A stretch of DNA of 64,000 bases, from positions 248,001 to 312,000 of the forward strand of contig NZ_JAJTSZ010000001.1 in NCBI RefSeq assembly GCF_021440195.1, written 5' to 3'. The stretch comes from Dyadobacter sp. CY356. Lineage in GTDB: Bacteria; Bacteroidota; Bacteroidia; Cytophagales; Spirosomataceae. The position numbers were made by a program, and so were the translations under genes. The stretch's first letter is position 1, and each line of letters starts with the position of its first letter. This document shows positions 1 to 7,410 of this stretch, in pieces. The notes under the pieces are model-generated. The model did no database searches. It saw only the letters and a program-made list of their open reading frames with translations, and was not told the origin of the DNA.

Positions 1-897
1 TTCCTTCGTTTCCATTGTATTCTGGTTGATCGTACGAACGCCGGTTGCTTTACCAAGCTTGTCGTCGTAGATCACTTCGGTTACAATTGTATCAGGAATC
101 AAAGTAAGATTTCCGGTTTTTGTTGCAGCTGGCAAAGTTGCAGCCTGCGTACTGAAATATGCACCATATGGACAGCCTCGCATACACATGTTACGGAACT
201 GACAGGCAGCACGTCCTAATTCTGTATGTACTGCATTTGGCTGCGTTAAATGTGCAGCGCGTCCCATGATCACGTGACGGCCTGCAAATTTCTTTTCAAT
301 TTCGCCTTTAACCGTTTTTTCAACACAGTTCATTTGCATCGGAGGAAGGTAATTACCGTCTGGTAATACATCCAATCCATCTTTTGCACCACTGATACCT
401 GCGAATTTCTCTACGTAATCATACCACGGAGCGATGTCGTTATAACGGATCGGCCAGTCGATTGAGATACCATCTTTGGCGTTCGCTTCAAAATCTGCCG
501 GGTTCAGGCGGTAGCTCTGACGACCCCACAAAAGTGAGCGGCCACCTACGTGATAGGCACGAATCCAGTCAAATCCTCTTGTTTCTTCGTATGGATTTTC
601 TTTATCGTTTTCAAAAAGATATCTGTGCTCTTCATTTGCTGTGTAACCCGTACGCATTCCAGCCCAGTATTCTTCTTTGGCAACGGTAGTCACACGTCCG
701 CGGTGTTCAAATTCCCAGGGAGCCAGTGTGGCGGTTTTGTAATCGGTAATATGTTTAATGTCACGCCCGCGTTCGAGCATAACCACTTTCAGTCCTTTTT
801 CAGTTAACTCTTTAGCAGCCCATCCTCCGCTTATACCAGAACCAACGACGATTGCATCGTACGTTACTTCCTTTTGACCTTTCAGGTTTAAATTCAT
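1..897 (-). CDS. GMC family oxidoreductase, N-terminal half (runs off the window)
   Basis: The reading frame opens at the ATG at 897 and runs leftward without a stop to base 1, giving about 299 residues of a protein that is usually 550-570 long. The start carries the FAD-binding Rossmann motif GSGISGG (about residues 19-25), followed by an LERG segment, the family-typical VGGRSLLWGRQSYR stretch, and further on a CMRGCPYG segment typical of the bacterial branch paired with gluconate 2-dehydrogenase subunit 3. The family oxidises alcohol groups of sugars or related polyols with FAD. The neighbour downstream of its start (973-1575) encodes the expected small partner, 75 nt away on the same strand and transcribed first. 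The substrate cannot be read from the sequence. Confidence 0.9.
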   Translation of the reverse strand, partial: MNLNLKGQKEVTYDAIVVGSGISGGWAAKELTEKGLKVVMLERGRDIKHITDYKTATLAPWEFEHRGRVTTVAKEEYWAGMRTGYTANEEHRYLFENDKENPYEETRGFDWIRAYHVGGRSLLWGRQSYRLNPADFEANAKDGISIDWPIRYNDIAPWYDYVEKFAGISGAKDGLDVLPDGNYLPPMQMNCVEKTVKGEIEKKFAGRHVIMGRAAHLTQPNAVHTELGRAACQFRNMCMRGCPYGAYFSTQAATLPAATKTGNLTLIPDTIVTEVIYDDKLGKATGVRTINQNTMETKE

Positions 898-972
898 AGT
901 GAAATGATATTATAACTTAATGATAACCAGTTTTTTGCAAGCTTCAATTACTTAAAGCTTTTTAAATTAAAA

Positions 973-1575
973 CTACATAGCCCAGGCTTTCTGACCAGGT
1001 TTCAAGTCGATACAGCCATCGTAACGGCCCGGTACCGGAACGTAATCCAAAGCCAGCGTAGCACCAGGTTCAGATGTAAAGTATCCAAGAAGTGTAAGTT
1101 CTTTGATCAGTTTGAAGAAAGGAACACCCTGGTCATCAGTATATTCTTTTCCAGCCTCTGTGAATTTCTTACGTTCCTCGCTTGCTTTATCAGAATCTGT
1201 TTTGGCGGAAGCTTCCAGTTCTTTTAAAATCTTTGTCTGATCTGCCGGAGAAGCTTTCAGGAAATCTTTCTTTTCAAGTTCTTTCAACCCTTTGGCAAAA
1301 CTATCCTGATCTTTTCCCGCATAACATTCTTTGATCATCTTCTCGATGAACTCGCCAACCTTGGCATCTTTTGCACCAGGGGTATCAGTTTTAGGGATAA
1401 TAATTTCAGCAACTTCGGAAACTAAATTTTTTTGATCCGCCGAGAAAGGAAAAGTCAGCGCAGTCGACGTTTCTGTCGACGATTTGCAGCCCTCCAGAAA
1501 AGCCAGCATGGTCGGGGCGGAAAGCGTACCACCCATCAATAGTGCCACACGGGCAATTGCGTCACGTCTTTTCAT
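973..1575 (-). CDS. Gluconate 2-dehydrogenase subunit 3 family protein
   Basis: A 200-residue exported protein. The N-terminus has a twin-arginine-like start (MKRRDAIARV), a hydrophobic stretch and a Cys near residue 30 (FLEGC), so it may be Tat-exported and possibly lipidated. The body (DQKNLVSEVAEIIIPKTDTP) is the conserved core of the subunit-3 family, and the C-terminus holds the usual aromatic and Pro-rich segment. The family forms a heterodimer with a GMC flavoprotein and is thought to help export it, because the large subunit lacks its own signal. The GMC gene follows on the same strand, which supports a two-gene operon. Family assignment is firm; substrate unknown. Confidence 0.85.
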   Translation of the reverse strand: MKRRDAIARVALLMGGTLSAPTMLAFLEGCKSSTETSTALTFPFSADQKNLVSEVAEIIIPKTDTPGAKDAKVGEFIEKMIKECYAGKDQDSFAKGLKELEKKDFLKASPADQTKILKELEASAKTDSDKASEERKKFTEAGKEYTDDQGVPFFKLIKELTLLGYFTSEPGATLALDYVPVPGRYDGCIDLKPGQKAWAM

Positions 1576-1825
1576 TTTATATACTTATAAGGTTAACAAT
1601 CCAAAGTGTAATTATACATTCGATTAATGCAATTAAGAACAACCCGGCTAATTTATGAAATATTCTCTATTATTGTCTGGTTAGAACAATTCTATATTAC
1701 GGGAATATATTGTAACTAATTGATAATTAATAGTATAATGAAATAGGCTAAAACAGTCTATTTGTTTAATTTTTTTTAGAGAAGAGGGTTCTTGTAAACA
1801 CAATTTTCACAGAACGGTAAACGAC

Positions 1826-2881
1826 CTATAAAACCAGTAAATTGCATCCGCGGATATCAGAATTATCAAAACGGCCCATAACATAAAAAGTACCGGATTC
1901 TGCGCCGAATCTACCCAGATCCTGGGTTTCGATGAATGAGCAGCTGTCCAGATTTGCCAGATCAATAATATTGATGCCGCCGGTTTTTGAGCCTGCTAAA
2001 TTATGATCATAAATGGAAAAAGGATCATTGACATCACGAAGCAGGATACGCATCGTAGTTCCGGGGTAGAATAATCCGTCGCCTTGAGAATAACTTTGAG
2101 AAAGCAGTTCGGTCATTCCATATTCTGAATGGATTTTTGAAACACCAAAACTACCGGTCAGTATGTCATGAACTTCCTCCCGAAGCAATTCCTGGCGGCG
2201 TCCTTTCATTCCTCCGGTATCCATTATTTTCAGATCCGGAATATTTTTAAGAAAAGAAAAGTCGATATTACTTTCAGCCAGGTCCAGAAGTGCGAAAGTA
2301 ACGCCCATCAGTAAAATGCCGCGACCGTCCGGATTTTTCGCCAGCTTTTTCAGCTGTTCAATCATTTCTCCGGTATTATGAAGATAAAAATTGGACAGCG
2401 GAGAATTAGCCTGATCAATAAAATGCTGCATCATATACACCAGAGACGAGTTGTTTCGTTCAAGGTATGATGGTAGCAGAACAAGCATATGGAAGTCGTC
2501 CAGGTGCCCGTAATTTTGCAGAAAGATGCGCGTAGAGACGGATTTGTAGAGTGGAGCATCATACAAGGCATGACGGCTGGTGGCAGCACCGGTGGTTCCG
2601 CTACTTTCAAAAATAACGGTTGGTTTCGGCGGGTTTCCGGTTTTGATTAAATGATGTTTAAAGAATTGAATCGGAAGGAAAGGAATTTCCGTAAGTCTGC
2701 TGACTTCATCTGTTTTGAAGTGCAAATGTGATATATATTCTTTGTAAACCGGATTATTTTCAGCCTGGTATTTGAAAATTTGCAGTGCAAGTGATTCGAA
2801 ATCAATTGGATCCAAATCAATAATTTGCTGGCGAAGTTCCTGACGTATTTCCAATGAAGATTTATTGCTTTGAAGTTTCAA
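1826..2881 (-). CDS. LuxE-like acyl-protein synthetase
   Basis: A 351-residue protein of the LuxE acyl-protein synthetase family, related to adenylate-forming enzymes. Visible motifs are the nucleotide-binding-like SSGTTGAATSRH (about residues 93-104), a GGMKGRRQEL segment, and HSEYGMTELLSQSY, the analogue of the YGxTE motif. In LuxE an acyl-AMP intermediate is passed to a Cys near the C-terminus; here Cys346 lies in RGCNLL, five residues from the end, in the matching place. There is no lux operon around it: the flanks are a GMC pair and a lipoprotein. It is a monocistronic gene of full family length. The acyl donor and acceptor cannot be inferred. Confidence 0.8.
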   Translation of the reverse strand: MKLQSNKSSLEIRQELRQQIIDLDPIDFESLALQIFKYQAENNPVYKEYISHLHFKTDEVSRLTEIPFLPIQFFKHHLIKTGNPPKPTVIFESSGTTGAATSRHALYDAPLYKSVSTRIFLQNYGHLDDFHMLVLLPSYLERNNSSLVYMMQHFIDQANSPLSNFYLHNTGEMIEQLKKLAKNPDGRGILLMGVTFALLDLAESNIDFSFLKNIPDLKIMDTGGMKGRRQELLREEVHDILTGSFGVSKIHSEYGMTELLSQSYSQGDGLFYPGTTMRILLRDVNDPFSIYDHNLAGSKTGGINIIDLANLDSCSFIETQDLGRFGAESGTFYVMGRFDNSDIRGCNLLVL

Positions 2882-3022
2882 TCGTAGTACTTTCGTAAAT
2901 AGAATAACAAAGTTAGAAGTTACAAGCCAAAACTTAGCGGCTTACTTTTGAAAACTTAGAGAATTAATAAGGCAACTTTATGTATTGCTGACTTATATCA
3001 ACAGAAATTATAAACCTGATCT

Positions 3023-3535
3023 ATGAAATTAAAAATCTTACTTTTTTTTATAACGGCTATTGCATTGGTGAGCTGCGTTGATATTCCTGATTTTGACGAT
3101 ACGCCAAAGATTTTTTATAACAGCATTGATACGCAGACGGAATTAGATACCAGTGGTAAAAAGATTCAGGAAAATATTACCGTAACCGTGGATTTTGAAG
3201 ACGGGGATGGAGATTTGGGTGCTTCAGATGCTGAAATTGCTGATTCTGTAAAGTATAGGGACTGGGGTAATTATGAACTTGTTACTTCAACCCTTACCAA
3301 TGGAAAATGGGTTGACCAAATCCTAGCCATTGATCAGTTCAAGTGGTTTCCGGATCTGAAACCAGATGGAAAGTCAGGTCCGATAAAAGGTAAACTGGAT
3401 TTGCATACTTCTGCAAAATACTTTAACAGCTCTGTGCCTGTTACCATTAAATATAAGGTCCGGATTCGTGATCGCGCATTACGCGTAAGCAACCAGATTG
3501 TTACGGACAGTATTACGGTTCCCGGATTTAGATAA
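3023..3535 (+). CDS. Putative lipoprotein, function unknown
   Basis: A 170-residue protein with a classical lipoprotein signal: basic start (MKLKIL), hydrophobic core and lipobox ALVSC with Cys18. The mature part begins VDIPDFDDTP and holds the acidic run DFEDGDGDLGASDAE, which resembles calcium-binding or cadherin-like loops common in surface lipoproteins of this phylum, then a beta-rich C-terminal half ending in IVTDSITVPGFR. I do not recognise a named family with certainty. It stands alone, divergent from the LuxE-like gene, and is followed directly by a strong terminator. Confidence 0.75.
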   Translation: MKLKILLFFITAIALVSCVDIPDFDDTPKIFYNSIDTQTELDTSGKKIQENITVTVDFEDGDGDLGASDAEIADSVKYRDWGNYELVTSTLTNGKWVDQILAIDQFKWFPDLKPDGKSGPIKGKLDLHTSAKYFNSSVPVTIKYKVRIRDRALRVSNQIVTDSITVPGFR

Positions 3536-3555
3536 TAACGAGAAAATTATAATTA

Positions 3556-3595
3556 AAAGAGGCCAATATCTGATTTGATATTGGCCTCTTTTTTT
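3556..3595 (+). terminator. Rho-independent terminator after the lipoprotein gene
   Basis: Perfect stem GAGGCCAATATC / GATATTGGCCTC with a six-base loop, followed by seven T. It lies 20 bases after the stop at 3535. Confidence 0.9.
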
Positions 3596-3663
3596 ATAAT
3601 TTTTGGTTTAATTTTTGCAACTAATATTGATATATTATCCTGTCAAATAGAAAACTGCACGAT

Positions 3664-3735
3664 ATGAAAAACGAAATTTTATCATTTTGTATGTTCGCTT
3701 TGGTAATTTCAAGCTGTGCTCTAATTTGTTTATAA
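3664..3735 (+). CDS. Possible 23-residue lipoprotein-like peptide
   Basis: A short frame, MKNEILSFCMFALVISSC followed by ALICL and TAA. It has a basic start, hydrophobic core and a lipobox-like ISSC near the end, so it resembles the signal part of a lipoprotein with almost nothing after the Cys. It could be a truncated lipoprotein gene, an entericidin-like peptide or chance. It overlaps in another frame the 5' extension of the downstream PLDc_N gene. Weak call. Confidence 0.25.
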   Translation: MKNEILSFCMFALVISSCALICL

Positions 3736-3764
3736 CTTATTACAGAAACTTAAACACATATTAT

Positions 3765-4004
3765 ATGCCTTACCTCTTCACATCAATCTTTGGATTTGGA
3801 AACCAGGAAATATTTTTTATTTCATGCTCGATTGCCTTATTTATATTATTCTTATGGGCAATCATTGATTTAATGTCAAACAAAGACAAGCTAATAGGTG
3901 AAAAATTGATCTGGCTTCTGGTTATTCTATTCTTTCCAATTATTGGAACGCTGATTTATCTATATTATGGCAGATCAGATAGAAATTTATCCAATAATCG
4001 CTGA
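3765..4004 (+). CDS. Small PLDc_N-type membrane protein, copy 1
   Basis: 79 residues from the ATG at 3765; the frame is open upstream to 3687, but the second copy at 6563 starts at the same residue and this shorter form has the expected family length. Two membrane segments are visible (about residues 16-36 and 48-68), the second being KLIWLLVILFFPIIGTLIYL followed by YYGRS, the signature of the phospholipase D/cardiolipin synthase N-terminal (PLDc_N) domain. As a stand-alone domain it carries no catalytic HKD motif, so no enzyme activity is expected. About 55 of 79 residues match the copy at 6563-6802. Confidence 0.8.
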   Translation: MPYLFTSIFGFGNQEIFFISCSIALFILFLWAIIDLMSNKDKLIGEKLIWLLVILFFPIIGTLIYLYYGRSDRNLSNNR

Positions 4005-4234
4005 TTTCTGCTCAACGGCTTGTAAAATTGTATTTTTTTGAAGGCTATTGTTCCTGTGAACAGCTTTTACAAATGAGCTAATCTGCGGTTTGTTTGTACG
4101 ACTTGTAAACCGCTACAATAATCTATTGCACCATTGTAGAGAATAATATTGAGATTCTTCAACAACGGAATAAAATAATATTTCGCGCAAAAGGGTCCGT
4201 GAGGGTATAGGCAAATATTGCAGTAATCAATTAA

Positions 4235-4723
4235 TTGAGAATTAGGAACCTGCTTTTAAATAATCCCGCCGGAAACGTTATAAATCCGTTATTTTTAGCG
4301 TATCAAATCCAATCACTCATGCGACAAAAGAAACTGGAAATTGATTCAATTGATCTTCATTATTTACTATCGCTAGCCAGTCTGGCGAAACCACGACAAA
4401 AATTACTCCGTTCGATGGGGAATGAAATCCGGGATTCCGTGATTGCTTCCCTGACGGTTCCGCAGCGGGATACCCTGGTTGCTGATGCGGTGGAAGATGC
4501 TATCATTAAAATAGGGAAGTTCCCCGGAACACGTGAGGAGCTTGCCGATGATCTGGATCTGTCAAACCTGAATTTTAATTCGCTGATGTATACCCGGCTG
4601 AGTGCTGTACTTACCGACGTTATTCATTTATACGGCAAACCGGAAGGAAGTGTCGGCAGGGACGAGCTTATATCCGCTGCAACAGTTGGCAAAATAAAAA
4701 AACGCATCATCAGCAAATTGTAA
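4235..4723 (+). CDS. Hypothetical protein, co-transcribed with a beta-barrel gene
   Basis: The frame opens with a TTG at 4235 (162 residues); an ATG at 4319 would give a 134-residue protein and is an equally possible start. No signal peptide or membrane segment is visible. The protein is mostly helical by composition, with segments such as LHYLLSLASLAKPRQKLLRSMG and an acidic ELADDLDLSNLNFN stretch. I do not recognise the family. Its stop is only six bases before the ATG of the outer-membrane protein at 4730, so the two are probably translated from one message and may act together. Confidence 0.65.
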   Translation: MRIRNLLLNNPAGNVINPLFLAYQIQSLMRQKKLEIDSIDLHYLLSLASLAKPRQKLLRSMGNEIRDSVIASLTVPQRDTLVADAVEDAIIKIGKFPGTREELADDLDLSNLNFNSLMYTRLSAVLTDVIHLYGKPEGSVGRDELISAATVGKIKKRIISKL

Positions 4724-4729
4724 GTATTT

Positions 4730-5632
4730 ATGAGGGAAAAATTACGAATCATATTGGCTTTGCTCTTTATCGTGTCAACCCGTCCGATTTTTTCTCAGGC
4801 AATTTCCGGTGCAAAAATTTTTGAAAAATACAACGTTCAGCTGCGTCAGTCGTTTGAAAGTGCGGACACAAAACAGGAACCGGCAGCTTTTACGATTACC
4901 CTGCCACAAAAATCCGCAGGATCTTACCTGATTGATGGCGGAATTTCACTTGGATACGCCTTCAGGGATTCTTTGCAGCACGAAAGGCTTTATGTGAAGG
5001 TCCTGGCAGAATACCACAGAAATACGCTCATTGAAAAAACACAGAACAACAGTCAGTTCGGTATCGGTGCTCAGTACTTTCTGAAATCTCCCCAGGCAGT
5101 AAACTGGATTGTAAACGGTTCTCTAAAATATATAAACGATGCGGCTACAGACAAAGGGTCTTTGTTGTTATCGGGCGGTATGACCTATTACAACGAAACA
5201 GAAAAATGGTACGCCATTAACAGTCCTACCAATGTGGCAAGGATCGGCACAACACAGCTGCGCTCGTTCTTTACGCCGAGTGCCGGGTTTGAATATCAGC
5301 GTACCACCAAAGTGGCCGGCGATTCTTTGTATAATATTAAAGACAACGTTCTGCGGGGTATCGGAAAAGCCAGGTTGAGTTTTACGTTACACAAATTCCC
5401 TTCTATGGTACCGCTTTTTGAGCTTTACGGAGATGGTACGTTACGTTATGATTTTGTAAATCAAACCCAGGCATCAGGCGGCTGGCGTCCATACCTGGAT
5501 ACAGGAGTTCGCTATTTTTTTGCCGGGCAGGAGAATGTTTCCATCGGGCTGAGTTACGTTTCAGGAGAAAATCCGGTCAGTGGTTTTCAAAAGCAGAGGT
5601 ATTGGCTGGTGGCTTTGAAAGTTTATATTTAA
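4730..5632 (+). CDS. Predicted outer-membrane beta-barrel protein
   Basis: 300 residues with a signal peptide (MREKLRIILALLFIVSTRPIFSQ, cleavage after Ser-Gln probable). The mature protein alternates hydrophobic and polar residues with many aromatic strand ends (LYVKVLAEYHRN, IGAQYFLK, ISIGLSYVSG-like strands) and ends in YWLVALKVYI, all typical of a small outer-membrane barrel. No named family is recognised. The final 82 bases are repeated almost exactly at 6408-6489. Confidence 0.75.
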   Translation: MREKLRIILALLFIVSTRPIFSQAISGAKIFEKYNVQLRQSFESADTKQEPAAFTITLPQKSAGSYLIDGGISLGYAFRDSLQHERLYVKVLAEYHRNTLIEKTQNNSQFGIGAQYFLKSPQAVNWIVNGSLKYINDAATDKGSLLLSGGMTYYNETEKWYAINSPTNVARIGTTQLRSFFTPSAGFEYQRTTKVAGDSLYNIKDNVLRGIGKARLSFTLHKFPSMVPLFELYGDGTLRYDFVNQTQASGGWRPYLDTGVRYFFAGQENVSIGLSYVSGENPVSGFQKQRYWLVALKVYI

Positions 5633-5670
5633 TGGATTAAGATTTTAAAATAGAAGTAAATCCGCCAAAA

Positions 5671-5690
5671 GGTCTGTGAGGATACAGACC
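5671..5690 (+). repeat. Hairpin repeat GGTCTGT-6-ACAGACC, copy 1
   Basis: Perfect 7-bp inverted repeat GGTCTGT / ACAGACC around loop GAGGAT, followed by AAGGAG. A second direct copy with one loop difference lies at 6382-6401, and a degenerate copy GGTCCGTGAGGGTATAGGC lies near 4194. It has no T-run on the plus strand, so it is better read as a dispersed repeat than a terminator. Confidence 0.75.
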
Positions 5691-5704
5691 AAGGAGCAAA
5701 AAAA

Positions 5705-6193
5705 TTATTTTCGGTTACCGATAAACATTGGGATGTATGCTTCTATTTTTCTCTCAGAAAGAAGTATCATATAGGGATAAGCAATTTTCAAGGCCTCATC
5801 AGTTAAAATACTCGGTACCAGTGTGTCCAGTTTTATATCTCCTTTAGTATAAGCAAACACAAAACGCACCGGGAGAATATACTCCCCCGTGTAGGCCGGT
5901 TTCAGATGAGGTAGATGGTGTAATGCTTTTATAACCTGATTATCAAAACCATAATCAGGCTGACCAGGATTTAAAATTGCTATATTCCCTACCCGACCTA
6001 GTGAATCGATTTGAAAATGAGCGTAAATAGTTGATCGCGTGTAGACTTTTGCTTCGGCGGCTTGCTGTGGATAGGTAATATATTTATGTAATACAGCATT
6101 AAATGCGAGATTTTGATCAAGGTTATGGAGTGACTGCGCATGTAAAAATTGAACAAAAAGGCATAATCCTGTTAACGTGCTGAACTTAATCAT
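5705..6193 (-). CDS. TonB C-terminal-like exported protein
   Basis: 162 residues with a signal peptide (MIKFSTLTGLCLFVQFLHAQS). The region from about residue 38 (YITYPQQAAEAKVYTRSTIY) to 125 (YILPVRFVFAY) follows the TonB C-terminal pattern: YP..A....G or equivalent, V.F.ID..G.V..I.I, a middle helix with EVIKAL-type spacing (DNQVIKALHHL), and a final P.RF.F strand. There is no N-terminal membrane anchor plus Pro-rich spacer as in classical TonB, so it is probably a periplasmic TonB-domain protein rather than the energy transducer. It sits alone between two hairpin repeats and against the direction of its neighbours. Confidence 0.75.
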   Translation of the reverse strand: MIKFSTLTGLCLFVQFLHAQSLHNLDQNLAFNAVLHKYITYPQQAAEAKVYTRSTIYAHFQIDSLGRVGNIAILNPGQPDYGFDNQVIKALHHLPHLKPAYTGEYILPVRFVFAYTKGDIKLDTLVPSILTDEALKIAYPYMILLSERKIEAYIPMFIGNRK

Positions 6194-6381
6194 TTCAAAA
6201 GGATTTGGATTGTAAAAGATTTTATAATATAACGTTTTTCTATATACTTAACCTCTTTCAAAATATAATTTTTTGTTGTTTCTTAAAATGTTTTGCGCTG
6301 TCTTCTTTGAACATTTTGTACTCGCAACATTCAAGCTTTTTAACGATTTTCAAAATTAAAGAAAACTAATATTTAACCCGT

Positions 6382-6401
6382 GGTCTGTGAGGACACAGAC
6401 C
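6382..6401 (+). repeat. Hairpin repeat GGTCTGT-6-ACAGACC, copy 2
   Basis: Direct copy of the repeat at 5671-5690, loop GAGGAC, followed by AAGAAG. The two copies bracket the TonB-like gene, and this one lies six bases before the duplicated gene end at 6408. Confidence 0.75.
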
Positions 6402-6407
6402 AAGAAG

Positions 6408-6489
6408 TAGTTACTTTTCAGGAGAAAATCCGGTCAGTGGTTTTCAAAAACGGAGGTATTGGCTGGTGGCTTTGAAGATTTATATTTGA
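6408..6489 (+). pseudogene. Duplicated 3' end of the beta-barrel gene at 4730-5632
   Basis: These 82 bases match 5551-5632 at 75 positions without gaps. The frame is kept: YFSGENPVSGFQKRRYWLVA then LKIYI and TGA, against YVSGENPVSGFQKQRYWLVA then LKVYI and TAA in the intact gene. Nothing of the 5' part of the gene is present, so it cannot be expressed as a barrel. It could be a remnant of a tandem duplicate or one side of a duplication made when the TonB-like segment was inserted. Confidence 0.85.
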
Positions 6490-6562
6490 TCCGGAATTAC
6501 TGAGCTATTTTATTATATCAGATTTGTATATTGAGTTAAATTAACCATTAAACAAACATTTT

Positions 6563-6802
6563 ATGCCTCAACTTTATACAAGAATTCTTGGATTTGGGAA
6601 TCAGGAATTATTTTTAATTTCTTGCTGGATCGTCGTTTTAGTAATGATCGTCTGGACGATTAATGATTTAATGACAAATAAAGACCTGATTATAGGAGGG
6701 AAATTGATTTGGCTTCTGGTTATACTTTTGTTCCCTATTTTGGGTACGCTCATCTATTTGTATTATGGCAGATCAGATAAGCATTTATCTAATAACCGAT
6801 GA
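6563..6802 (+). CDS. Small PLDc_N-type membrane protein, copy 2
   Basis: 79 residues, starting MPQLYTRILGFGNQE, with two membrane segments and the terminal signature LLFPILGTLIYLYYGRS. About 70 percent identical to the protein at 3765-4004, and the short flanks also look related (TTAAACA upstream, TTTTTTGAAGG downstream), so this is a duplicated gene with its surroundings. As with copy 1, the domain is stand-alone without the phospholipase D catalytic part. The family often occurs as small inner-membrane proteins of unknown role. Confidence 0.8.
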   Translation: MPQLYTRILGFGNQELFLISCWIVVLVMIVWTINDLMTNKDLIIGGKLIWLLVILLFPILGTLIYLYYGRSDKHLSNNR

Positions 6803-6933
6803 TTTAACTTTTTTGAAGGAAATTTTAGTTCTTAACAATTGAATGCTTCATTATTCAGGGAATAGTTTTTCTGTGCTGGCACAAAACTTATTGTATTATT
6901 TTTAAAGATCGATCACAACTAAATTAATAAAAT

Positions 6934-7191
6934 ATGTCACCAGAAGAAATAGAAGACCAGGATTCGGAAAGATACGAGCAAAAGTTAGCCGAATTATTAG
7001 GCGTTACTTATGAAGATCTGTTAATGACCGAGTATGAAGTAACAGACAACATTGGAGATGATGACGTGGTGTATGAACATATTTTAAGATTTTCAGATGA
7101 TTCTCCAAGGTCAGTTCTTGATAAAATTATTGGACTCAGCGCTGAAAATGAAATTACCATTCCAGTAGTTGACCTTGCGGACGAGGAGTAG
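6934..7191 (+). CDS. Small acidic hypothetical protein
   Basis: 85 residues, strongly acidic (starts MSPEEIEDQDSERYEQKLAE, ends PVVDLADEE), no signal peptide or membrane segment. A stretch GVTYEDLLMTEYEV is followed by an acidic loop NIGDDDVVYE. I do not recognise the family; cytosolic location is likely. It stands alone downstream of PLDc_N copy 2, 131 bases away on the same strand. Confidence 0.6.
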   Translation: MSPEEIEDQDSERYEQKLAELLGVTYEDLLMTEYEVTDNIGDDDVVYEHILRFSDDSPRSVLDKIIGLSAENEITIPVVDLADEE

Positions 7192-7247
7192 GTTCTGTTT
7201 AATAATTCAATTCAAATATTAAGAATCGTTTAAAGTTTATAACGCGT

Positions 7248-7275
7248 GTTCACCCCATTTGCAATTGGGGTGAAC
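7248..7275. repeat. 10-bp inverted repeat upstream of the kinase-like barrel gene
   Basis: GTTCACCCCA / TGGGGTGAAC with an eight-base loop. No T-run follows on either strand, so it is not a typical terminator. It lies 136 bases upstream of the ATG at 7411 and could be an operator or a stem-loop in the leader. Confidence 0.45.
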
Positions 7276-7410
7276 ATGGTCCAGCGTCCAACACAATAAC
7301 CCAAAACCACATTGTAGTATTAAGTACAATTCTGTAAAACAACATTTTCTAACCTCAAAACCCCCTTAAAACCATAAACTGCCGTATATTTAAGATCTTT
7401 ATCGGTCGCA

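Noticed and set aside
462..807. Two overlapping plus-strand frames
   Set aside because: Antisense to the GMC oxidoreductase, which reads through with all motifs.
5671..5690. Terminator of the barrel gene at 4730
   Set aside because: The hairpin has only 7 bp and no T-run, and a direct copy occurs at 6382.
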